This document shows positions 14,290 to 24,708 of a DNA stretch of 41,073 nucleotides, in pieces. How positions within the stretch are numbered: position 1 is the stretch's first letter; each line of letters opens with the position of its first letter. Location: IMG/VR virus record IMGVR_UViG_3300042516_001886, positions 1 to 41,073 of that record. One strand, 5' to 3'. Under the pieces are notes generated by a model. It did no database searches and was not told the origin of the DNA. It saw nothing but the letters and a program-made list of their open reading frames with translations. Both the position numbers and the translations under genes were made by a program. The DNA comes from a virus.

Positions 14290-16141
14290 CAATAAAGCAG
14301 TAACGTATTTAAATAAAGATTTTAATACATTTAGACAAGCTCTAATAGACTTTGCTAAGACCTATTATCCTAGTACTTACAATGACTTCTCAGCAGCCTC
14401 ACCAGGTACAATGCTTATTGAAATGGCATCGTATGTGGGTGATGTTTTATCTTATTATGTTGATAGTCAAATACAAGAGAATTTTTTACAATACGCTAAA
14501 CAAAGAAATAATTTATATACTTTAGCTTATATGTTTGGTTACAAACCAAAAGTAACTAATGCTGCTGTTACTAATGTAGACATATACCAAATTGTACCTG
14601 CTAAAACAACAGGTTCAGTTGTCACTCCTGACTTTGATTATTCTTTAATTATACAAGAAGGAAGTCAACTTCAATCTAATGCTAATTCGGATGTTGTATT
14701 CTATATTAATGATAAAGTAGATTTTTCATTGTCTGGTTCATACAGTCCTACATCTGCTTCAATTTACAGTGTAGACAATAATAATGTTCCTACATTTTAT
14801 TTACTTAAAAAATCTGTTGAAGCATTATCAGGTACACCTAAATCAACTACTTTTACTTTTGGTGCTCCTGCTAGTTTCCCAACTGTAATAATTGAAGATA
14901 CTAATATCATTGAAATTACAAGTGTATCAGATAGTGATGGAAATGTATGGTATGAAGTACCTTATTTAGCCCAATCCACAATTTATAAAGAAGTTCAAAA
15001 CACAGGTGCTAATGATCCTAACTTTTCTCAATATAATAACAATGTTAATTATTTGTTAAGATTAATCAAAACAAGTAAACGTTTTGTCACACGATTTAAC
15101 TCATCTAATCAATTAGAATTACAATTTGGAGCTGGTTTATCTACAAATGATGATAAAGAAATTGTACCTGATCAAACTAATGTTGGTATGGGAATTTATG
15201 GTGGTGTTAATAAATTAACTACTGCTTTTGATCCTTCTAACTTCTTAGTAAGTGATGCTTATGGTATCGCTCCTTCTAATACTACATTAACTGTAAATTA
15301 TTTAGTAGGTGGTGGTGCTATTTCAAATACATCTGCTAACACATTAACTGTACAAAGAAATATAACAACAGCATTTGTTGGTACTAATTTAAATTCTACA
15401 TTATCTAGTCAAGTAATAGCTTCTCTTGCCTTTACTAACCCATCAGCCGCTACAGGTGGAGGAGATGGAGATGATGTGAATGAATTAAGATTTAATACTA
15501 TTTCTCAATTTCCAACACAATTACGCGCTGTAACTAAAGATGACTATTTAATTAGAGCTTTAAGTTTACCTTCAAAGTATGGTGTTATATCTAAAGCTTA
15601 TGTAACTCAAGACTTACAATCAGGTAATAAAATGGTTGATCCATTATCATTATCTTTATATTTGTTAAGTTATAACATTAATAATCAATTAACACCAGCA
15701 TCTCCTGCTCTTAAAGAAAATTTAAGAACATACTTATCACAATATAGAATGTTGAGTGATGAAGTTTTAATTAAAGATGCATTCATTATTAATATCGGTA
15801 TTGATTTTGATATTGTTGTGAGACCTAACTATGTTAATAGAACAGTATTAGCTAATTGTATAGACACATTAAAATCATACTTTGACATTACTAAATGGCA
15901 AGTTAATCAACCAATTATTTTAGGTGAGGTGTATAGTTTATTAGACTCAATAGATGGTGTACAATTAGTACAAACTGTACGTATTAACAATTTAGTTGGT
16001 GAAGGTGCTGGTTACTCTCAATATTCTTATGATATAAACGGAGCTACATTGAAAAATGTTGTATATCCATCACTAGACCCATCAATTTTTGAAATAAAAT
16101 ACCCAGATACCGACATACAAGGTAGAGTAGTTACATACTAA
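14273..16141 (+). CDS. 6: baseplate wedge protein gp6-like
   Basis: T4 gp6/baseplate J-like protein, 622 aa (T4 660 aa). The N-terminal part carries the family pattern FRQALIDFAKTYYPSTYNDF, then SPGTMLIEMASYVGDVLSYY and a FLQYAKQRNNLYTLAYMFGY segment (about 18-92). The middle is beta-rich, and the C-terminal third has LRAVTKDDYLIRALSLPSKY and a final NINNQLTPASPALKENLRTY helix, as in J-family proteins. gp6 dimers link neighbouring wedges in the inner ring. It overlaps gp25 by 17 nt and ends before a candidate late promoter. Confidence 0.85.
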   Translation: MATVNNNKAVTYLNKDFNTFRQALIDFAKTYYPSTYNDFSAASPGTMLIEMASYVGDVLSYYVDSQIQENFLQYAKQRNNLYTLAYMFGYKPKVTNAAVTNVDIYQIVPAKTTGSVVTPDFDYSLIIQEGSQLQSNANSDVVFYINDKVDFSLSGSYSPTSASIYSVDNNNVPTFYLLKKSVEALSGTPKSTTFTFGAPASFPTVIIEDTNIIEITSVSDSDGNVWYEVPYLAQSTIYKEVQNTGANDPNFSQYNNNVNYLLRLIKTSKRFVTRFNSSNQLELQFGAGLSTNDDKEIVPDQTNVGMGIYGGVNKLTTAFDPSNFLVSDAYGIAPSNTTLTVNYLVGGGAISNTSANTLTVQRNITTAFVGTNLNSTLSSQVIASLAFTNPSAATGGGDGDDVNELRFNTISQFPTQLRAVTKDDYLIRALSLPSKYGVISKAYVTQDLQSGNKMVDPLSLSLYLLSYNINNQLTPASPALKENLRTYLSQYRMLSDEVLIKDAFIINIGIDFDIVVRPNYVNRTVLANCIDTLKSYFDITKWQVNQPIILGEVYSLLDSIDGVQLVQTVRINNLVGEGAGYSQYSYDINGATLKNVVYPSLDPSIFEIKYPDTDIQGRVVTY

Positions 16142-16156
16142 GAGTCCAACTAATTT

Positions 16157-16165
16157 ATATTTATA
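16157..16165 (+). promoter_or_regulatory. candidate late promoter box ATATTTATA (3)
   Basis: Exact motif overlapping a second near-copy (ATATTTAG, 16163-16170), 18 nt before the ATG at 16184. No TTAACCGC box lies at the expected distance upstream. It sits in one of the few real gaps in the structural block. Confidence 0.55.
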
Positions 16166-16183
16166 TTTAGAATACTCTTAATT

Positions 16184-17302
16184 ATGGCCGTTTACAAAAT
16201 ATTTTCTGAAAAAGACGCTGCGATTTACTCAGACACACCTACTCAAAACACAGGTAGGGACGAAATACTAGACATATCTTCATTTAATGCATTGAATGTA
16301 CCTGGTTTAGGCGAAGACATTCAAGTAGCTCGTGCTTTAGTACAATTTCCATCAAGTGAAATAAATGATTTAATTTCTAACAGTGTTACAGGTTCATATA
16401 AAGCATATCTAAAATTATTTTTAGCAAATGGTTCTAATGTACCTATTAATTATAATATTTTTGCTCATCCTATATCAGGAAGTTGGAATATGGGTACAGG
16501 TCGAAGAAGTGATTCACCTATCACAACTAATGGTGTAAGTTGGAAATATAGAGATAGCGCAAATGGTGCTACATCTTGGCTTACCTCACCATCAACCCCA
16601 GGAGTAACCGCTTCATATAGTTCAACTACAGGTGGTGGTAACTGGTATACAGGCTCAGGAGGTGTTAATTTAAATTCATCTCAATCATTCGTTTACACAA
16701 CTGATAAAGATTTAAGTATTGATGTTACTAATGCTGTTATATTATGGCGTAGTGGATCAATAGCAAATAATGGCTTTATAGTTAAACAAGATACTGCTAT
16801 TGAATTTAGTACATCTTCGTTTTTCTCCACTGCTTATTTTTCAATGGATACTCATACTATCTACCCACCACAATTAGAAATTAAGTGGGATGATTCATCA
16901 TATGTTACAGGTTCATTTAGTATATTAACTAATGGTAATTTTGTATCAACATTGTCTAATAACAAAGGTTTGTACAATATGGACTCAAAACAACGTTTTA
17001 GAGTTTACAACAGAGATCAATTTCCTGCTAGGACATTCACAACATCTTCCGTATATTTAAATAACAAATATCTACCTACATCTTCATATTGGTCTATTGT
17101 AGACAATAAGACAAATGAGGTAGTTATTGACTTTGACACTAACTATACTAAAATAAGTGCGGACACAACAAGTAACTATTTTGATGTATATATGAATGGG
17201 CTAGAACCAGAAAGATATTATAAAATATTAATCAAATCAGTACTAAATAATACTGAGACAGTTGTTATAGATAATGAGAATTATTTTAAAATAATTAAGT
17301 AA
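16184..17302 (+). CDS. baseplate/tail structural protein with DNRLRE-like part, 372 aa
   Basis: Beta-rich protein. Residues about 5-200 (KDAAIYSDTPTQNTGRDEIL, then YKAYLKLFLANGS, YNIFAHPISGSWNMGTGRR and LSIDVTNAVILWRSG) resemble a DNRLRE-type beta-sandwich found in surface and tail proteins. The C-terminal part (TSSVYLNNKYLPTSSYWSIV, then GLEPERYYKILIKS) looks like a second beta domain. It lies where T4 has gp7/gp8, and gp8 is of similar length (334 aa), but I see no direct gp8 signature. It overlaps the next start by one base (TAATG). Confidence 0.55.
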   Translation: MAVYKIFSEKDAAIYSDTPTQNTGRDEILDISSFNALNVPGLGEDIQVARALVQFPSSEINDLISNSVTGSYKAYLKLFLANGSNVPINYNIFAHPISGSWNMGTGRRSDSPITTNGVSWKYRDSANGATSWLTSPSTPGVTASYSSTTGGGNWYTGSGGVNLNSSQSFVYTTDKDLSIDVTNAVILWRSGSIANNGFIVKQDTAIEFSTSSFFSTAYFSMDTHTIYPPQLEIKWDDSSYVTGSFSILTNGNFVSTLSNNKGLYNMDSKQRFRVYNRDQFPARTFTTSSVYLNNKYLPTSSYWSIVDNKTNEVVIDFDTNYTKISADTTSNYFDVYMNGLEPERYYKILIKSVLNNTETVVIDNENYFKIIK

Positions 17303-17640
17303 TGGCCAATAATGTTAAATTAGCTAGACAAGTTTTTGGTAAAGGAACATATCCTAGAGTTATTGACACTAACTTTCGTCAGTTTGTTGTCCCTACTCCT
17401 ATTGATGCCCCTACTGTCTCAGTTGAAGATTTTTTTATAGCTTATGATGATCTATTTTATCAAATACCAATTGATGGTAATGTAAACTCACATAAGTATT
17501 TGATTCAAAAAAGTACAGACTATGTTGGTGCTTTACAACAATCATCTGAAGTACAGGCTTTATTAGCTGAAATTAACCAATTAAGACAAGAAGTAAACAA
17601 CGCTAACCAGACAATAGCAGATCTATTAGCAGCAGTATAA
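17302..17640 (+). CDS. small tail structural protein with C-terminal coiled coil, 112 aa
   Basis: The N-terminal part (VFGKGTYPRVIDTNFRQFVV) is unrecognised. Residues 82-110 (VQALLAEINQLRQEVNNANQ) form a regular coiled coil, probably a trimer- or dimer-forming stalk. It is wedged between two baseplate genes with a 1-nt overlap upstream and a 1-nt gap downstream. This suggests a baseplate connector or an adaptor for the 1779-aa protein. Confidence 0.6.
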   Translation: MANNVKLARQVFGKGTYPRVIDTNFRQFVVPTPIDAPTVSVEDFFIAYDDLFYQIPIDGNVNSHKYLIQKSTDYVGALQQSSEVQALLAEINQLRQEVNNANQTIADLLAAV

Positions 17641-17641
17641 T

Positions 17642-20600
17642 ATGGCAGTTACAATTAAAAATATCAACGACGCTTACGTCTATCAACTCTACAGTCCACA
17701 AGATGAGAATCTGATAAAATCAGTATATATATCTCGTAATTTTGGCCAACCTGAAGATTATGTTGAATATAATATTTTTGACTCTAAAGGTGTTTTGCTT
17801 ACTACAACATATGATGTAGATACTTTTAGAACAGTTGATCCTGATCCTGAAACTAACTTATACACTACAATTAAATTTGATCCTGAGTTTGATGTTAAGA
17901 GTGAAGGTTTTAATACAGGTAAAGTTCAAATCACTTATAATGTATTTAGAAAATTATTTAAGAGTGGTTTACAAAACTTGTTCTGGATCAAAGATATTTC
18001 TACTGATAGAACAGAATTAAAAGTTTATAGAAACGATTTATCAAATTTAGAATTACAACAATTATTCTTTGAATTTAATACATTATTTGTTTCTAAAGCA
18101 TATTACCAAGATTTTCTTTTAAACTTTGGTGATGGTATTAATCTTATTGGTATTAATGTAGCGTATGTTGAAGATCCTATTCAATCTTACTTATTAATTA
18201 AGTTATACGAACCATTACCATCTCGATTTGGTAAGAAAGATACTTTTTGGGTTGTTGATAGGATCTCTGATCCTATTACTTTTGAGGTAACTAGTACTAT
18301 TGAAGAAGCACCTATTGGTACTACATTTTTACCTCTAAAAGGACCTAACTTTAATATTGACATTAACGAGAAAGCAAGTCAAACTACTCCTTATTTCAAT
18401 TATACAGAACTATTTTCGTCTCCTGTTTCATCATCTATACAACAACTTAAAAGTTACTTAGATGTTAAAGGAGCAAATATTAATATTGATTTTTCTAATT
18501 ATACTAATTTTGTTCATTTTTCATCCGCTCAAAAGCGTTTAGATAATTTTGTAACAAAGTTAACTTCAATCGAGTCATACCAAAATGACTTAAATACTTT
18601 ATCTAATCTTACCTCATCAGCTAATCATATATTCACTACTGCTAGTGTTGCTACAACACAAGCATTGTTAGATAATATTATAACTAAGTTTGATGAATAT
18701 GAATATTATTTATATTTTGAGTCTAGCTCATATGCTTGGCCTAAAATAAACTCAACTGCTCCTTACTTATTATACTCAGTAAGTAGTTCTCAAGGGTCTA
18801 CTTTCTATGTTAGCCAATCAGTTAGTGCTTCAACTCATGATTTAACTAACGAAAATTATTTATTTAATCTATTACCTCAATACGTCAAAGACAACTCAGA
18901 TAACTCAAACATATGGACATTTGTTTCTATGATGGGTCAACAATTTGATGAGATATGGTTATACATTAAAGCCATAACTGATAAGTACAATACTGACAAT
19001 AGAACTGATTATGGTTTATCTCAAGATCTAATAGCAGATGCTTTACAATCATTTGGTATTAAATTATATACTAACACTAGCACTAATAGTGATTTATATA
19101 GTTCATATCTTGGTTTAACACCATCAGGATCGTTGTTACCTACTACAGGCTCAGAATTAATTACAAATTATGTAACAGGTTCTAACAAAACTACACCAAC
19201 TTACGATCTTACTACTGAACTTTATAAGAGATTATACCATAATTTACCATATTTACTTAAATCTAAGGGGACTGAAAAAGGCATTCGTGCGTTAATTAAT
19301 CTATATGGCATACCAGACTCAATACTTTCTGTAAACGAATATGGCGGAACTGACAAAAACTCAGTTGAGCCCAACGTTTATAAAGAAAAAACAGCATATA
19401 CTTTCTATACTTCAGGTTCTTACAACGTAAAAATGTCATGGGCACCATTACTTGCTAATGATTGGATAGGAAATTATGTTAATACTGGATATATATTACC
19501 TGGATATGTTGATGATTTAATTACACCTGATACTATTGAATTTAGATTCAAAACTGATGGTGTACCTAATTCTACTCATTATAGTCAATCTGTATTCCAA
19601 GTTGGTACAGGTAGTGCTATGAAGTTTGGAACACAATTAACTTATGATACTACTAATGTAAATTCTAATTATGGTAATTTAAAATTATTCTTATTTAGTT
19701 CATCTTCATATGTTACTAGTAGCGCTATTAATCTTCCATTCTTTGATAAGGGATGGTGGAGTGTAATGATTAAACGTGAAACTGGATCTTTATCTTTATC
19801 ACACAATGATGTAAGTAATAGATATTGGGTTTATGTTAAGAATTCTTTATATGATGGATATGATGGTGTTAAATTAGGATTCCAAGGATCTTCTAGTGTT
19901 TATGTTAACGGTGCTACTTCTGCTTCATATAATGAATCTTGGAATAGCTTTGTCACTAATGCTGAATACGCTGTTGAAGGATATGTTGATGAAGGGTATG
20001 TTGAACAAATTGATTCATATAGTGCTTACTTAGGTGGTTCTAATAATGGAAATACATTAAGTTCAGGTAGTACTATATTTAAAGGATACTTTCAAGAATT
20101 TAGATATTGGGCAGAACCATTAAATGAGTCTACTTTTGATATTCATGTATTAAATCCATCATCATATGTTGGTAATACTTTTAGTTCATCATATTCAACT
20201 TTAGGATTTAGATTACCATTAAACAGTATATATAGTAATACAGTTGATGTTAGTCACTCAGTTCATCCTTCATACGCTGGAAATGGTTTACCTTCATCTG
20301 AATCATTCTATGATGGAGATGCTAGTTGGAGTTTCGCAGATACTATTCCTAATAGTTTCAAGAAAACAGATTATTATGAAATAACTAGTACACCTAACGC
20401 TGCTAATAGAGATGTAAGCGATAAGATTAGAATTCAATCTAATACACTTATTTCAGGAAGTACTTTATCTTTATTTACTAGTACAGTTAAACCAACATTT
20501 GAAAAAAATCCTAATTCTCATGTTGTAGAAATTGCTTTCTCTCCATCTAATGAAGTTGATAAAGATATTATTAACCAATTTGGAAACTTAAATCTAGACA

Positions 20601-22981
20601 ATTATGTAGGTGATCCTAGAGATAATGCTAAATCATCATACCCAGAGTTAACAAGTTTAAATGATTTTTACTTACAAAGATTTGTTAATAGATACAATGT
20701 ACAAGATTTTGTTCGTTTAATTAAATATTTTGACAACTCATTATTTAAATTAATTAAGGATTTTGTTCCTGGTAGAGCTAATGTTTCTACAGGTATTGTA
20801 ATTAAACCTACTATACTTGAAAGAAGTAAAATAGAACGTAATGAACCGGGAGTTATATCACAATATAATTCACCTTCAGGATCTATAGAGATGGAAACCA
20901 TTACTGGTTCAAATGCTATTGGTAAATACTATAATACATCATACACAGCATCTATTACTACTCCATCAGGATCTAAAACATATCTTGTTAGAAATGATAA
21001 TAGAGAAATGTTCACTGGTGATTTTGGTGGTACTATATTAACTGTATATACTCAATCAGCAGGAAATATTATATTTGAAAGAAATACATTACCATCAGGA
21101 TCAAGTACAGATATAGGTAACAACTACCAATTATTACCATTTCAACCATTACTTAATAATGTTACTGGTAGTAGAACTACTAATAAATTTACAGTGGTTG
21201 ATTATAATGGTATAAGTACTAGACCTACTGATTTTGGTTATTTGTTAAGTTGGTCATTTTCTGGGTCAACACCTACATATGATAACAATATTTTTAGAGC
21301 AGGTGTTCAAGATAGTAACTACACAACAGCTAGAATTATTAATCCAAGATATTTAGGTTCTAAAACTACAAGTGCTAAATACAATGTTTATACTAAAGGA
21401 GACACATCATATGGTCAAACAGCCGCTATTGATCATTACCCAGTGACATTTGCTTATTTCAATGAAGTATATTTAACAGGATCCGCACTACCTGATAGAT
21501 CTAATGTGTACATTAAATACTTAATTAACATATTATCAGAAGTAGTTGAATTAAACCGTCAAAACAAAAATTTAAATGATATTCAAAATATCTTTAAGTC
21601 TGGAGAAAATGTTGTTATATCATTAACTGATAACCAAAATCCAACTAATCAGAAATTTTTGGATGGTATTAAACCAACATTTGCTGGTGGTTTTAAGTAT
21701 GTACCTATATTGTATAATGCTTCTGCTCCTGGTTTCCCAACTTTAACATATACTTTAACTTCATCAGTATCATACATTCCAACATCAAGTGTTGAAATTG
21801 GTATATACTCCGCCGCTAGTGCATCTGGTCAACTTTTCATTAGTGGTGGTGCTAACCCATTAACAAGTAGTAACTTAATATTAGGTGATGATTTAGGTAT
21901 TGTAGATTACAGATACCATTATATTTCTTCATCAGCGGCTAGATTAAATGATTTATTAACAGTATTCATCAATTTTGATATTGATGTTTTCATGACAGGA
22001 TCATTTGTAGCTACAAGTACAAAACCTGTTACTGAATGGTTAGGTAATCCTCAAAAATATAATGACTTAAGTGCATCTTATGTATTTAATACTTTTATGA
22101 GAATACCTGCTACTGTGACAGAATATACAGGCTCACTTCTAGATCTTGTTGTAGGAGCTATTTATCCAGAACCATTTAATAGAGGAGAATTAACAATATC
22201 TGGCTCATGGCGATACTCAGACTCAGCTGGAGATTATGACTACACAGCTAGTTATTATAGTGGAAGCACATCAACTCCTCCTTCAGCATCTGCACTTTAT
22301 GATGTGACAAGTAGTGTTTATTCTAACCCACCAGTTTCTGCTTCATTATTTGTACCTATTGAAACTGCTTTAAATACAGTATTAACCACTGAAGTATATG
22401 ATACACCGACAAGTAAAGGATTCTTCTTACGTGATTTAAATAATAAATCAATCATGTCTGGTTCAATATCCATGTCTTATTGGTATGGTGGATTCACTGA
22501 AGCCAATTTATTCACAGCATCAATGGTATCAGAATCTGTTTCATATTCTGTAGTAGGAACATATGAAAGTATTGAGCAAGAATTTAGGATGCAACCGGGA
22601 GATATGATTAGATTTTATGATGTAACTACTAACACATTCCCAAGAGTATTTGAACGTGAAGTTAAATCCATATCTGTTCCAAGAACAGATGAGGTTATCC
22701 GACTAGGAAGACGTATATTGATTGAGTTAAACGATAATATACCGTCAAATGCTTGTGAAGAAGCTGTTGTTCCTGGTACAACATTGGAAACTGCAAAATT
22801 AATTAGTAGATTTATTGTGCTAAGAAAAGACCCGGATGAAACTAATATAGTAATTGACCATGCTAAACAGCCAGGATTAACATCCGCCGGTATTATTATA
22901 CCTGAATTCATACCACAAGAATTAAGAGATCAAGCGGGTGATATCGTTAAAGCACTAAAAGCACAAAACTTAATAACGTAA
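17642..22981 (+). CDS. giant tail/baseplate protein (gp7-position), 1779 aa
   Basis: Largest gene in the window. Residues 1-250 are beta-rich structural domains. About 405-450 (NLLPQYVKDNSDNSNIWTFV) and 533-556 (YHNLPYLLKSKGTEKGIRAL, then INLYGIP) resemble P2 gpI/T4 gp7-type baseplate segments. Residues about 625-835 look like a LamG/concanavalin-type carbohydrate-binding sandwich (TIEFRFKTDG, FDKGWWSVMIKRE, YFQEFRYWAEPLN). About 1040-1065 is FVPGRANVSTGIVIKPTILE. The remainder is Ser/Thr-rich repeats of strands. Likely role: wedge protein that also presents a glycan-binding surface. Confidence 0.6.
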   Translation: MAVTIKNINDAYVYQLYSPQDENLIKSVYISRNFGQPEDYVEYNIFDSKGVLLTTTYDVDTFRTVDPDPETNLYTTIKFDPEFDVKSEGFNTGKVQITYNVFRKLFKSGLQNLFWIKDISTDRTELKVYRNDLSNLELQQLFFEFNTLFVSKAYYQDFLLNFGDGINLIGINVAYVEDPIQSYLLIKLYEPLPSRFGKKDTFWVVDRISDPITFEVTSTIEEAPIGTTFLPLKGPNFNIDINEKASQTTPYFNYTELFSSPVSSSIQQLKSYLDVKGANINIDFSNYTNFVHFSSAQKRLDNFVTKLTSIESYQNDLNTLSNLTSSANHIFTTASVATTQALLDNIITKFDEYEYYLYFESSSYAWPKINSTAPYLLYSVSSSQGSTFYVSQSVSASTHDLTNENYLFNLLPQYVKDNSDNSNIWTFVSMMGQQFDEIWLYIKAITDKYNTDNRTDYGLSQDLIADALQSFGIKLYTNTSTNSDLYSSYLGLTPSGSLLPTTGSELITNYVTGSNKTTPTYDLTTELYKRLYHNLPYLLKSKGTEKGIRALINLYGIPDSILSVNEYGGTDKNSVEPNVYKEKTAYTFYTSGSYNVKMSWAPLLANDWIGNYVNTGYILPGYVDDLITPDTIEFRFKTDGVPNSTHYSQSVFQVGTGSAMKFGTQLTYDTTNVNSNYGNLKLFLFSSSSYVTSSAINLPFFDKGWWSVMIKRETGSLSLSHNDVSNRYWVYVKNSLYDGYDGVKLGFQGSSSVYVNGATSASYNESWNSFVTNAEYAVEGYVDEGYVEQIDSYSAYLGGSNNGNTLSSGSTIFKGYFQEFRYWAEPLNESTFDIHVLNPSSYVGNTFSSSYSTLGFRLPLNSIYSNTVDVSHSVHPSYAGNGLPSSESFYDGDASWSFADTIPNSFKKTDYYEITSTPNAANRDVSDKIRIQSNTLISGSTLSLFTSTVKPTFEKNPNSHVVEIAFSPSNEVDKDIINQFGNLNLDNYVGDPRDNAKSSYPELTSLNDFYLQRFVNRYNVQDFVRLIKYFDNSLFKLIKDFVPGRANVSTGIVIKPTILERSKIERNEPGVISQYNSPSGSIEMETITGSNAIGKYYNTSYTASITTPSGSKTYLVRNDNREMFTGDFGGTILTVYTQSAGNIIFERNTLPSGSSTDIGNNYQLLPFQPLLNNVTGSRTTNKFTVVDYNGISTRPTDFGYLLSWSFSGSTPTYDNNIFRAGVQDSNYTTARIINPRYLGSKTTSAKYNVYTKGDTSYGQTAAIDHYPVTFAYFNEVYLTGSALPDRSNVYIKYLINILSEVVELNRQNKNLNDIQNIFKSGENVVISLTDNQNPTNQKFLDGIKPTFAGGFKYVPILYNASAPGFPTLTYTLTSSVSYIPTSSVEIGIYSAASASGQLFISGGANPLTSSNLILGDDLGIVDYRYHYISSSAARLNDLLTVFINFDIDVFMTGSFVATSTKPVTEWLGNPQKYNDLSASYVFNTFMRIPATVTEYTGSLLDLVVGAIYPEPFNRGELTISGSWRYSDSAGDYDYTASYYSGSTSTPPSASALYDVTSSVYSNPPVSASLFVPIETALNTVLTTEVYDTPTSKGFFLRDLNNKSIMSGSISMSYWYGGFTEANLFTASMVSESVSYSVVGTYESIEQEFRMQPGDMIRFYDVTTNTFPRVFEREVKSISVPRTDEVIRLGRRILIELNDNIPSNACEEAVVPGTTLETAKLISRFIVLRKDPDETNIVIDHAKQPGLTSAGIIIPEFIPQELRDQAGDIVKALKAQNLIT

Positions 22982-22997
22982 AAACTATAACTAATAT

Positions 22998-23006
22998 ATA
23001 TTTATA
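22998..23006 (+). promoter_or_regulatory. candidate late promoter box ATATTTATA (4)
   Basis: Exact motif 19 nt before the ATG at 23026, in the 44-nt gap after the giant tail gene. No upstream TTAACCGC-type box. Confidence 0.55.
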
Positions 23007-23025
23007 ATAGCAATCAACAAGATTT

Positions 23026-23685
23026 ATGGGATATTTAAATAATTCAACAGTAACCGTAGACGCTATCTTAACAAAAAAAGGTAGAGAACTGTTAGCTCGT
23101 AATAACGGATCATTTCAAATCACGCAATTTTCATTGTCTGATGATGAGATAGATTACACTTTGTATAATCCAAACCATCCATCAGGATCTGCTTTCTATG
23201 GCGAAGCCATTGAAGCGATGCCGGTGCTTGAAGCGTTTCCTGATGAGACACAAATCATGAAATATAAGTTAGTCACTCTACCAAGAGGTACAGCTAAGTT
23301 ACCAATTATCAATATTGGTTACTCAAGTATTTCATTACGTCAAGGTTCGTCATTAGCAATCACACCACAAACATTAAACTACTTAGGAGCTTCATCTACA
23401 TTTGAGTCTTCAGGTTACGTTGCTGTTATAGGTGATGTTAGATTAACTTCTAACTTTACAGGTGTTGGTATCAACACAGCAGAAGCACAAGCTTTAAATT
23501 CAACTTCAACTATCGGTACAAACGTAAGTAAAACAATCGTTGGTACTACAATTAATATTACAGCAACTACTGTTAACTCATTATTTGGTTCTCAATCTAC
23601 TCTATACACTACATTAACTGTAATTGGTAGAGATTCTGGAGCTAGAATTAGTGTTCCTATCGTTGTAACTAAAGTAACTCAATAA
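23026..23685 (+). CDS. tail-associated structural protein, 219 aa
   Basis: The N-terminal pattern NSTVTVDAILTKKGRELLAR, then FQITQFSLSDDEIDYTLYNP (residues 6-54) is one I know from structural proteins of T4-like phages, often annotated as tail or tail-fibre proteins. It is followed by a Thr/Ser-rich Ig-like beta domain (about 100-219, ending VIGRDSGARISVPIVVTKVT). Probably a tail surface or short-fibre component. It leads a three-gene set (23026, 23695, 24709) behind its own late-type box. Confidence 0.6.
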   Translation: MGYLNNSTVTVDAILTKKGRELLARNNGSFQITQFSLSDDEIDYTLYNPNHPSGSAFYGEAIEAMPVLEAFPDETQIMKYKLVTLPRGTAKLPIINIGYSSISLRQGSSLAITPQTLNYLGASSTFESSGYVAVIGDVRLTSNFTGVGINTAEAQALNSTSTIGTNVSKTIVGTTINITATTVNSLFGSQSTLYTTLTVIGRDSGARISVPIVVTKVTQ

Positions 23686-23694
23686 TAATAAACT

Positions 23695-24705
23695 ATGAGC
23701 TTTGTAAGGTTTAACCCTGAAGATTTTGTAATAAGTGCTGAGTCAGTAACTGCTCCATTATGGACAGGTAACACTCCGACATTAAATGCCTTTTATACAG
23801 GCTCATCAGCAACATCTTCATTTTATTTAGACATATATAATTTAACTCCAGGTACTTCTGGATCTGAAACTCAGTTTTCTATCGCGTATGGTAACTATAA
23901 TGGTTCAGGTTCAATTCTATTTAACCCATTAGTTACAGGTAGTTCACCAACTAGAACAACTTATGGTCAATATAGAAATTTGATTTACGCTGATGAAAAT
24001 ACATACTTCAATTTTGGTACTGGTAATACAGCATCATTAGACATGTATGTACTTAATGTTAATAGAGCTAGATATAAAGAATCTTTAATGCCTGGTACTT
24101 TTAACTTGATACTTTCTGGTTCTAGTTTAGGCGCTCCTGTTTCTTTAAAGTTAACAGATGATAGTAATGATTCAACAGTTATTAACTTTAGTGACGCCGG
24201 TAGAATTTTCAATATTGTAAGTGGTAGTAACGGATCATCAGGTGGACAAACATCAATCACTACAGCAGGTGTTTATGGTAAATTTTTACCAGATGTTGGT
24301 TTAATTGTTTTAAACCCATCAGCATTAGCTCTTACATCTATATTAGGAGGAATGAGTTTAAATATTAGCCAATCAAATAACTCATCAGGTAATAATAACG
24401 AAACATTATTCAACGCTATTAAATTAGGAGCTTCGTTCCAAATGAATAGTCAAGAAACAATTTCATCTAACTACTTGTTTGTTAGAGTAAAGAATGGTGA
24501 ATTTAACTATACTACTAACCCATCATTTATAAGTGGTAGTGGTGAATTAGTATTCCCAACTTTAGTTAACAATCCTCAAACATACATGACAACAGTTGGT
24601 ATGTACAATGATAATAACGAATTGTTAGCGGTAGCTAAGATGAGTAAACCGCTAGTTAAAGATTTCACTAAAGAAGCATTAATTCGAGTTAAGTTAGATT
24701 TCTAA
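23695..24705 (+). CDS. tail structural protein, 336 aa (paralogue of next gene's C-terminus)
   Basis: Beta-rich, Ser/Thr/Gly-rich protein. The last 45 residues (YMTTVGMYNDNNELLAVAKM, SKPLVKDFTKEALIRVKLDF) align closely with the end of the next protein (YTTAIGLYNDTNELLAVAKF). This C-terminal module is likely a conserved docking or trimerisation tip, while the upstream parts differ. No enzymatic motif. Probable fibre- or baseplate-attached subunit. Confidence 0.6.
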   Translation: MSFVRFNPEDFVISAESVTAPLWTGNTPTLNAFYTGSSATSSFYLDIYNLTPGTSGSETQFSIAYGNYNGSGSILFNPLVTGSSPTRTTYGQYRNLIYADENTYFNFGTGNTASLDMYVLNVNRARYKESLMPGTFNLILSGSSLGAPVSLKLTDDSNDSTVINFSDAGRIFNIVSGSNGSSGGQTSITTAGVYGKFLPDVGLIVLNPSALALTSILGGMSLNISQSNNSSGNNNETLFNAIKLGASFQMNSQETISSNYLFVRVKNGEFNYTTNPSFISGSGELVFPTLVNNPQTYMTTVGMYNDNNELLAVAKMSKPLVKDFTKEALIRVKLDF

Positions 24706-24708
24706 TGA

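Noticed and set aside
15645-15660. TATCTTTAT inside the gp6 gene as a promoter
   Set aside because: The right box is present, but no ACCGC-type left box lies 9 nt upstream, so the two-part pattern is not met.
16140-16179. AAGAGT / ACTCTT inverted repeat around the late-type box
   Set aside because: Only 6 bp with a 28-nt loop in AT-rich DNA; could be chance and is not repeated at other late-type boxes.
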